Positions 21,844 through 27,551 of a stretch of 27,551 nucleotides of DNA are shown piece by piece. The notes beneath the pieces are model-generated. The model saw nothing but the letters and a program-made list of their open reading frames with translations. It made no database searches and had not been told where the DNA came from. Positions within the stretch are counted from its first letter, which is position 1. Each line of letters begins with the position of its first letter. Origin of the DNA: a virus. The DNA is taken from IMG/VR virus record IMGVR_UViG_3300034093_001305, positions 1 to 27,551 of that record. One strand, written 5' to 3'. A program made the position numbers and the translations under genes.

Positions 21844-21871
21844 ATAGTAAACTTTTAAATCTATATGTCAA
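21844..21871 (-). promoter_or_regulatory. Sigma70-type promoter ahead of the dehydrogenase gene
   Basis: Minus strand TTGACA (21871-21866, full consensus), 16-base spacer, TACTAT (21849-21844, 4 of 6). An alternative -10, TATATT, gives a 19-base spacer. Only 10 nt separate the -10 box from ATG 21833, implying a leaderless or near-leaderless mRNA. Confidence 0.5.
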
Positions 21872-21877
21872 GAAAAA

Positions 21878-24625
21878 TTACCAAATAGTTCTTCCACCAT
21901 CAATTATAAGATTGTGTCCTGTTACATATGACGAGGCGTCGGATGCCAAGAATACTGCCCCACCAGCAATTTCGTCGGCGCAGCCAACACGTTTCATTGG
22001 TACCATGTCGGATAGCCCACGTACATACTGTGGATTTGCATTCGCCGCGTCTGCTGGGGGTTTAGGAAAGTGGCCCGGACTTATACAATTTACTCTTATA
22101 CCTTTATCGGCATATTGAACTGCAAGTTCTTTGGTCAGTTGAATAGATGCCGCTTTTGCTGCACAATAAAACGCGGTCGAACTTGGTACAACTTGATATG
22201 CACGTTGGTCTATTCCAATCATTCCATATATGGACGCAATATTAATTATATTGCCATAATTTTTCTTGGTCATTTTTGGTAAAACTACCTGACAGCACAT
22301 GAATTGCTGAGTGAGAATGTTATCCATGCCAGTAGACCAGTCTGCATCTGTCAATTGTTCGAACGGTTTTCTTTTTTCGTTGAACGCATTATTTACTAAA
22401 ATATCTACGTCGCCTATATTGTCTATGACCGATTGGAACTGACTCCTGTCTGTCACGTCGCATACGGTTGGTATAATATTATCTTTTAGAAAATTTTCCG
22501 CTGTTAATAACTTATCTTTTATTTTTGATACATCTCTACCAATAGCATACACTTTTGCACCTTGTGCCACCAGTCCCATGCAAATAGATGCGCCCAAATG
22601 CCCACCCGCCCCAGTGACGACTGCGGTTTTACCTTTCAAATTAAACAGATTATTATAAAAAGATGGGTCGGTTATTAATTTTGTAGACTGTCTTGCTTCT
22701 GGCGAATTATCAATTTTTGGCGGAGGCGTATTTACTACCAAACTTACTTTCTTTTGTTTCTCGGCAGCAATTTCATCAGATGGCCGATTATCCATATAAA
22801 TTAGAATTTCTTCGTAATATTCTAGGAAATGTTCATTGAATAAATCCCATTTTATATCTACGCCATCTACACTACGAACTTCGTAGTTATTAATGGTAAC
22901 TAGATAAGTATCTCTAAATTTACGGAATGCCTCGGTTCTGGGTTCATCTTCTAGATGCCACTCACCAGCAACTTTCTTGACATTTTTCATAATCCAATCT
23001 CTGTTTTCAACCGTGAATATATCATATTCCCCACCCTCACAGTCAATCTTCATGAAATCTATTTTGTCAATCTTAGCCTCCGCCATTATGTCTAATAATG
23101 GAGCCGTCGTGAAATCCTCAACCACACAGTCATACACCAATCCATCTTTTATAAATTGAGGCTCTTTTGATACGCCTTTGTTTACTACGATGACCGGCAA
23201 TCCTTCTAGATTTTTCTTTAATACTTCGGACCTAATTGCACTTGGTTCGACTGCCACGACAAGCTTTGGCTTCTTTCTAAATGCGCCACATGAAAATGCG
23301 CCAACGTGTGCGCCAATGTCCATAACAATATCTCCGTCTTGAACTTCAAACATAGATTCATATACATTGTCCAAGAATATTTCTCTATATAACAATTCCT
23401 TTTGGCCAGTTGTCACCCGGCTTCCCCACTGGAATTTGTGTATTGTGTTTCTGTAGAATGGAGTTTGCAATTTGTCAATTTCTTTAATGACCATTTCAGA
23501 GCTGATTTGTGTGGTGCACTCGAAATTTTTCTTTCGGGGACAATACATCCAATTTCCTTTATCGAATTTGGTAGTGTCATCGTTTGTGCATCCGTGACAC
23601 ACGCTTTTATTTATAACTCTGTGTGGCGTGAAAAACTCTGTAAATCTGTCACCCACTCCACTAATCAATATTACCGGAATTCCAACTGTCCATGCAATCC
23701 ATGATAGACCAGAACTTAGCCCGATGAAAAAGTCAGCCCCACTCAGTTGTTCCATGCGAACTTCGAGTGGGAAATCCCCCGTCTTATCGACCGCTCCTCT
23801 CGGCATATAGTTCATAGACTCTTTACTTCCATACGAACTGTGTCTATCTATGCACCACACCTCATATCCAAGTTGTTTTAAGTATCTAACAACTTCGTCC
23901 CACCCCGTCTTATTGTTCCAGTACTTGAATTGCGCGGTAGATTGCATTCCAATACATACATATTTTTTATCGCCATGCTTCTTTGACCTATCAAATGCAA
24001 ACGTCGGTTTGAAATCTACCATTCCAAATCCTAGTATATCGCTTGCAATATTTGCCAAACACATATGTTGAGGGTTACGTCTTGCACGACCTTGCCAATT
24101 CGAAAACCAACCTATCTTGTATGCCGCATAATAGTCTTCATCCCGCTCATTTACACCGGAAAAAGATATATTTTTATAATTTTCTATAAATATGTTACGC
24201 ATCACTTCGCTAAAAACGACGCAATGTAATTGACATTTATGTTTAAATTGGAATTCGTTTACTGCTCCAATATAAGCAATCAAATCCCCAATTGATTGTG
24301 TATCTAACACTACTTTTACCGGTTTATTTTCTAATGTTAATTTTTCTTCTTTTACCACCGTAGAACCGAGTTTCACGACAACTTTCCAATTTACAAAATA
24401 TTTCGTGTTATCTGCACACCACATATTATTTTTTATAGTGGTAGAATAGGTGATAGAGTTCTTATCCAAGTCTATAAAATCGACTGTATATTCTTCCGGA
24501 ATATCCCCGGTTATATTGACTTTTGGGCCATCTACGAAGCTGATTCGTATATTATTGTGTATGTCTCCCACGTCTGTAGGACTAAGCATTGCATTTTTAT
24601 AACTGTCAATTAGCTCGTACTTCAT
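21878..24625 (-). CDS. Three-domain fusion: TibC/BAHT-like O-heptosyltransferase, FkbM-type methyltransferase, short-chain dehydrogenase
   Basis: 915 residues. Residues 1-~385 resemble the autotransporter O-heptosyltransferase family (TibC, AAH), which moves heptose from ADP-heptose to protein serines. Marks are RISFVDGPKVNITG, DTQSIGDLIAYIG (Asp114 likely general base), IGLSSGLSWIAW, and a metal finger CHGC...YCPRKKNFEC (Cys343, 346, 362, 370), the signature of that family. Residues ~415-575 form an FkbM methyltransferase: VMDIGAHVGAFS, AVEPSA, FMKIDCEGGEYDIF. After a Pro-rich linker (~615-660) comes an SDR: VTGAGGHLGAS, NNAF, IINIAS and Tyr/Lys in YCAAK, with ISPGHF and IDGGRTIW closing. 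The start overlaps the stop of the GT gene (ATGA). I know of no described protein with this domain order; that rests on memory. Confidence 0.85.
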   Translation of the reverse strand: MKYELIDSYKNAMLSPTDVGDIHNNIRISFVDGPKVNITGDIPEEYTVDFIDLDKNSITYSTTIKNNMWCADNTKYFVNWKVVVKLGSTVVKEEKLTLENKPVKVVLDTQSIGDLIAYIGAVNEFQFKHKCQLHCVVFSEVMRNIFIENYKNISFSGVNERDEDYYAAYKIGWFSNWQGRARRNPQHMCLANIASDILGFGMVDFKPTFAFDRSKKHGDKKYVCIGMQSTAQFKYWNNKTGWDEVVRYLKQLGYEVWCIDRHSSYGSKESMNYMPRGAVDKTGDFPLEVRMEQLSGADFFIGLSSGLSWIAWTVGIPVILISGVGDRFTEFFTPHRVINKSVCHGCTNDDTTKFDKGNWMYCPRKKNFECTTQISSEMVIKEIDKLQTPFYRNTIHKFQWGSRVTTGQKELLYREIFLDNVYESMFEVQDGDIVMDIGAHVGAFSCGAFRKKPKLVVAVEPSAIRSEVLKKNLEGLPVIVVNKGVSKEPQFIKDGLVYDCVVEDFTTAPLLDIMAEAKIDKIDFMKIDCEGGEYDIFTVENRDWIMKNVKKVAGEWHLEDEPRTEAFRKFRDTYLVTINNYEVRSVDGVDIKWDLFNEHFLEYYEEILIYMDNRPSDEIAAEKQKKVSLVVNTPPPKIDNSPEARQSTKLITDPSFYNNLFNLKGKTAVVTGAGGHLGASICMGLVAQGAKVYAIGRDVSKIKDKLLTAENFLKDNIIPTVCDVTDRSQFQSVIDNIGDVDILVNNAFNEKRKPFEQLTDADWSTGMDNILTQQFMCCQVVLPKMTKKNYGNIINIASIYGMIGIDQRAYQVVPSSTAFYCAAKAASIQLTKELAVQYADKGIRVNCISPGHFPKPPADAANANPQYVRGLSDMVPMKRVGCADEIAGGAVFLASDASSYVTGHNLIIDGGRTIW

Positions 24626-26742
24626 AGATATAATTCACTTTTAATTAGATTGATATTAGTTGTAAAATCTCCCGGTGTCAAGTACTTTACATTACTATAT
24701 TTCGCATACATGTTTTTATATGCTGGTAAATTGTGTATAAGACAAGGCAATTTCCACGAAATTGCTTCGCGTATAACTAGAGGGGAGGTCTCCATTTTAG
24801 ATGGAAATATCATTAAATCTGCCGCTTGGCAAAACGTATCCACGTCTTTTCTTTCTCCCCAAATAACACAATTATTAGGAAGGGCTTCCATAATAGGTTT
24901 CCAATACTGCTCGAAATTTGACGCTTGATTTCCTATAAAGTGGAATTTGACCTTCTTACCAGTCAGAGCCCGAGCAAGTTCTATTGTCTCAGCTTGATTT
25001 TTCCATGGAGCAAACAGACCTACTTGTATGATATGTTTATATTCCGGGTCAAGTCCTAGAGATTTCTTTGAATTTACCTTGTCTGGCTCAGATATATCTA
25101 TAGGATATTCTACGATACTGTACGGCACTCCGAATTGCTTATAAATATCGGCCTGATATTCAGACACAAACAAAAACTTATCTGGGAAAAATACCTTTTC
25201 TTCGGGTTTAAAATAAATCCCGTGATAGCTCTCAAATAATAGATAATTTCTATCCTTTCTATAAATAGTCTTTGCTATGTCCGAACGAACGAAGGATTCC
25301 GGGAATTCTTCTAAATGAATCACGTCCGGAGAAATATTTTTTATTATTTCCAGCAAATCCTCTTTGGGTCTATCCCCAATACTAGTAAACCTGTCACCCA
25401 AAAGACCTATGATTGCATCGCGCTGTACTACATACTCCGACGCAATGAAGTTATATTCGACACAGTACACCTCAAATTCGTCGTTAAGTAATTGTATTTT
25501 TTTGAGCAAGTACTGTGGAGCCCCGCCCGTAGATAAATGTTGGGCTATATATAAAATCTTTAGTTTTTTCTTGGCCGCATTTATTTTTCTGCTGGAATTG
25601 AAATTTTTAAGTTTGGTGGCTCCAATTTCCCCCACTGCTTCCCAGCTATATTCTCGCCGAATATCGGGAGAATATAACATGGCCCGAGTTTTATGCGAAT
25701 CGTAATTTTTATATGCATCGCGCATCACTTCACCCAGATGTGAAAAATCCGGCTCATAAAAATCCCCGGAACACACCGGAGAAATCTTCTCTCCCATAAT
25801 TCTTACTGGCAATCCTCGATTTTTTGTAAATTCCAGCTGGCCACTGCAATTAGAATATATCACAGGAGTTCCACATGCCATCGCCTCTATCAATGGCAAA
25901 TTCCAACCTTCTCCGCGAGCACAAGAAAGAAAAACGTGCCCCTTTTTTATGAATTTTATATAGTCTTCGCGGGATGTAAAATGTAATATTTTTATACGCG
26001 AGTCTTCAATCCCGAAATGTGCAAGCCTTTCTTCGGTAGTTTTAAATTCATCTTGGGAGAACCTATTGTCTACTGATATAATTAAGTCTACTGGCTCATC
26101 TCGGCCAAACGTTGCGAGAAATGTCCGAATTATTTCAGTTGTGGATTTTCTATACTCCCAGCGACCAAAAACTACAAATTTAAATCGTCCATCTTTATAA
26201 TATTCATCAAACTCTATATTCTCCGGAAAAAATACTTCGGATTCAACACCCGCCGGAACAACCTGTAGTTTTGCTTCCGACATTCCTTGTTTTACCATAC
26301 ATTCTTTTTGCCAATTGCTGGCTACCCAAATCTCATCATATCCTACGATACGGTCAAAGAAGTGCTGTGGAAGTCTGGTAGATTCCCATACCATATATGC
26401 AATCTTTGGTCCTTTATAGCTATCGTAGAAGTAGAACCCGTCTACAATTTCTATTACCAAATTTACATCGAATGGTTCCGTAGGTTGTTCATATATTGAA
26501 TAATCCTTACGTACACCATTATCCCACAAAGTTTGTTTGTATAGAATTTTCTTATCTGTTTCTGTTAGATATGGCTCCTTGTCGTGTGGAGTATTATTTC
26601 CTCCCCACGTCTCACCTACGGTGAAATTGCGCGCTTTTAGGTTGCAATGCTTAGATAATTCTCTTAAAAAATGTCTAAAATGATTATTTAGACCCGTTAC
26701 TCCTATATAGGAAGTGTGTGCGCAAACATTTAAATTACTCAT
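24622..26742 (-). CDS. Tandem GT-B glycosyltransferase (two GT4-like domains)
   Basis: 706 residues in two glycosyltransferase units. Domain 1 (~1-385) has YMVWESTRLPQHFFDRIVGY, DEIWVASNWQKECM, VVPAGVESEVFFP, FKFVVFGRWEYRKST, and the E-x7-E donor motif GEGWNLPLIEAMACGTPVI (Glu278, Glu286). Domain 2 (~393-706) starts LKILYIAQHLSTGGAPQYLL and has a second nucleotide-sugar pocket, MIFPSKMETSPLVIREAISW. Each domain would add one sugar from an activated donor, so the protein may build a disaccharide. Domain 1 is the better-preserved GT4 type. It heads the cassette, with a near-perfect promoter at 26751-26778, and is translationally coupled to the 915-residue gene. The acceptor is unknown: the fibre, host glycan or a sugar on the fibre. 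Confidence 0.9.
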   Translation of the reverse strand: MSNLNVCAHTSYIGVTGLNNHFRHFLRELSKHCNLKARNFTVGETWGGNNTPHDKEPYLTETDKKILYKQTLWDNGVRKDYSIYEQPTEPFDVNLVIEIVDGFYFYDSYKGPKIAYMVWESTRLPQHFFDRIVGYDEIWVASNWQKECMVKQGMSEAKLQVVPAGVESEVFFPENIEFDEYYKDGRFKFVVFGRWEYRKSTTEIIRTFLATFGRDEPVDLIISVDNRFSQDEFKTTEERLAHFGIEDSRIKILHFTSREDYIKFIKKGHVFLSCARGEGWNLPLIEAMACGTPVIYSNCSGQLEFTKNRGLPVRIMGEKISPVCSGDFYEPDFSHLGEVMRDAYKNYDSHKTRAMLYSPDIRREYSWEAVGEIGATKLKNFNSSRKINAAKKKLKILYIAQHLSTGGAPQYLLKKIQLLNDEFEVYCVEYNFIASEYVVQRDAIIGLLGDRFTSIGDRPKEDLLEIIKNISPDVIHLEEFPESFVRSDIAKTIYRKDRNYLLFESYHGIYFKPEEKVFFPDKFLFVSEYQADIYKQFGVPYSIVEYPIDISEPDKVNSKKSLGLDPEYKHIIQVGLFAPWKNQAETIELARALTGKKVKFHFIGNQASNFEQYWKPIMEALPNNCVIWGERKDVDTFCQAADLMIFPSKMETSPLVIREAISWKLPCLIHNLPAYKNMYAKYSNVKYLTPGDFTTNINLIKSELYL

Positions 26743-26750
26743 TCTCCGCC

Positions 26751-26778
26751 ATTATATAACTATAACATAGATTGTCAA
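26751..26778 (-). promoter_or_regulatory. Consensus sigma70 promoter of the glycosylation cassette
   Basis: Minus strand TTGACA (26778-26773), 16-base spacer, TATAAT (26756-26751): both boxes match the E. coli sigma70 consensus exactly. The ATG at 26742 is only 8 nt beyond the -10 box (GGCGGAGA between), so the transcript would be essentially leaderless. It implies immediate use of host RNA polymerase. Confidence 0.7.
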
Positions 26779-26795
26779 GCAATAATTTACTATAA

Positions 26796-27551
26796 TTATG
26801 CCCCCATCATCATAAATATTGGAGAGAAATCTGGCGTAGCCGCAGCTATTGTGCCTGTAACAGTCAATGATCCTGTTATGATTGTATTTCCATTTACATC
26901 CAATTTTGCATTCGGTGTAATTGTACCAATACCAAGGTTAGTGCCGTCATCATACAAGAAATTGCTTGATGATATAGTGTTTGTGCCAGAGATTTTTACC
27001 AGTCGATTTGTTCCGGAGATGGATAATGATGTACCGGACGTTCCACTCGAACCATTCGTTCCGCTCGTTCCATTTGTACCCGACGTTCCGTTGGTACCCG
27101 AAGTTCCACTCGACCCGTTAGTGCCAGAGGTTCCACTTGAACCGTTCGTGCCACTCGTTCCGCTTGAACCGTTGGTGCCAGATGTTCCGCGAGTTCCGGA
27201 CGTTCCACTCGACCCGTTGGTACCGGACGTTCCACTCGAACCATTCGTTCCACTCGTTCCATTTGTACCCGACGTTCCGTTCGTGCCACTCGTTCCACTC
27301 GAACCATTCGTTCCGCTCGTTCCATTTGTACCCGACGTTCCGTTCGTGCCACTCGTTCCACTCGAACCATTCGTTCCGCTCGTTCCATTTGTACCCGACG
27401 TTCCGTTGGTGCCACTCGTTCCGCTTGAACCGTTCGTGCCACTCGTTCCACTTGAACCGTTCGTGCCAGAGGTTCCACTTGAACCATTGGTGCCAGATGT
27501 TCCGCGAGTTCCGGACGTTCCGCTCGAACCGTTCGTACCACTCGTTCCACT
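26796..27551 (-). CDS. Collagen-like tail fibre protein, C-terminal part (start lies beyond the right edge)
   Basis: The minus-strand frame is open from 27551 to TAA at 26796-26798, 251 residues visible with no start. About 176 residues (~58 triplets) are Gly-[11 protein letters not shown], with rare GTR and GTP-free triplets. The last 75 residues are a beta-rich tip: SISGTNRLVKISGTN, FLYDDGTNLGIGTITP, AKLDVNGNTIITGSLTVTG, ending FSPIFMMMGA. The N-A-K-L-D-V-N-G-N segment is frequent in phage fibre tips. No S74 chaperone domain is seen. It lies 54 nt upstream of the glycosyltransferase operon, reading in the same direction. Its Thr/Ser-rich shaft is the natural candidate acceptor for that cassette. 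Confidence 0.85.
   Translation of the reverse strand, partial: SGTSGTNGSSGTSGTRGTSGTNGSSGTSGTNGSSGTSGTNGSSGTSGTNGTSGTNGTSGTNGSSGTSGTNGTSGTNGTSGTNGSSGTSGTNGTSGTNGTSGTNGSSGTSGTNGSSGTSGTRGTSGTNGSSGTSGTNGSSGTSGTNGSSGTSGTNGTSGTNGTSGTNGSSGTSGTSLSISGTNRLVKISGTNTISSSNFLYDDGTNLGIGTITPNAKLDVNGNTIITGSLTVTGTIAAATPDFSPIFMMMGA
27024..27551 (-). repeat. 9-nt periodic Gly-X-Y coding repeats, right fibre
   Basis: About 58 consecutive triplets, mostly GTS, GTN and GSS, running off the window edge. The same triplet vocabulary and near-identical DNA blocks occur at 1-196. Confidence 0.9.
27238..27426 (-). repeat. Three tandem 63-bp direct repeats in the fibre shaft
   Basis: Units 27238-27300, 27301-27363 and 27364-27426 (21 residues, seven Gly-X-Y triplets each). 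Units 1 and 2 differ at one base; unit 3 differs from unit 2 at three. A diverged fourth copy begins at 27049. Recent in-frame duplication is the simplest cause. Confidence 0.9.

Noticed and set aside
27238-27426. CRISPR-like repeats
   Set aside because: The repeats are contiguous, have no spacers and encode in-frame Gly-X-Y triplets.
26996-27550. Minus-strand Arg/Glu/Val-rich open frame over the right repeats
   Set aside because: Wrong frame of the same repeats. The frame ending at 26796 has the fibre tip and continuous Gly-X-Y.
1-27551. Closed circular genome joined through the two fibre fragments
   Set aside because: Direct joining of position 27551 to 1 breaks the Gly-X-Y frame (it would need a one-base overlap). 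Tail sheath, tube, baseplate and replication genes are also absent, so the window is a fragment whose ends fall in repeats.

Overview
The window looks like part of the genome of a tailed phage with a contractile-tail, T4-superfamily head module. It is distant from T4 itself and probably infects a Gram-negative bacterium. The grounds are a T4-type set of head genes in a compact, mostly minus-strand array: terminase large subunit, portal, gp21-type prohead protease, acidic scaffold, gp23-type major capsid protein and neck proteins. The Gram-negative host is inferred from a lipoprotein with a lipobox and from heptose and LPS-type sugar enzymes. No tRNA, integrase, transposon or CRISPR array was seen. 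Both ends of the window fall inside collagen-like tail fibre genes, so it is a fragment of a larger genome.

Layout, left to right. Positions 1-370 hold the N-terminal part of a collagen-like (Gly-X-Y) fibre on the minus strand. Positions 485-4331 are a tightly packed minus-strand neck and tail-connector operon, with an EDxHD (Vsr-like) nuclease gene embedded by overlapping stops and starts. Positions 4432-6408 are the only plus-strand block: a GH24-type lysozyme, two small unknown genes, and a small lipoprotein gene with its own predicted promoter and terminator (moron-like). A strong hairpin terminator (6438-6465) separates this block from the convergent head operon at 6494-18678, which reads MCP, scaffold, two unknown core-type genes, protease, four unknown genes, portal, large terminase, a small Cys-His-Asp protein and a zinc-ribbon/coiled-coil protein. 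Positions 18748-26742 form an accessory sugar and glycosylation cassette. Positions 26796-27551 are the C-terminal part of a second collagen-like fibre.

The most interesting region is the cassette plus the adjacent fibre. It encodes a tandem two-domain GT-B glycosyltransferase; a 915-residue fusion of a TibC/BAHT-like protein O-heptosyltransferase, an FkbM-type methyltransferase and a short-chain dehydrogenase; a zinc alcohol dehydrogenase; a split transketolase; and an HldE-type heptose kinase homologue. Transketolase can make sedoheptulose-7-phosphate, the start of ADP-heptose synthesis. HldE-type kinases act in that pathway, and TibC-type enzymes use ADP-heptose to modify Ser in repetitive adhesins. 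The fibres are made of Gly-Thr-Ser and Gly-Thr-Asn triplets, rich in hydroxyl residues. I infer a phage-encoded system that makes a (possibly methylated) heptose-type sugar and O-glycosylates the phage's own collagen-like fibre. The cassette is driven by host-type sigma70 promoters placed almost against the start codons.

Two genome-wide patterns stand out. Many proteins begin with a short amphipathic leader ending in (L/I)-x-E, resembling the T4 capsid-targeting sequence cut by the gp21 protease. An AT-rich motif, TATATTTATA, sits just upstream of the first gene of several transcription units and may be a phage-specific promoter.
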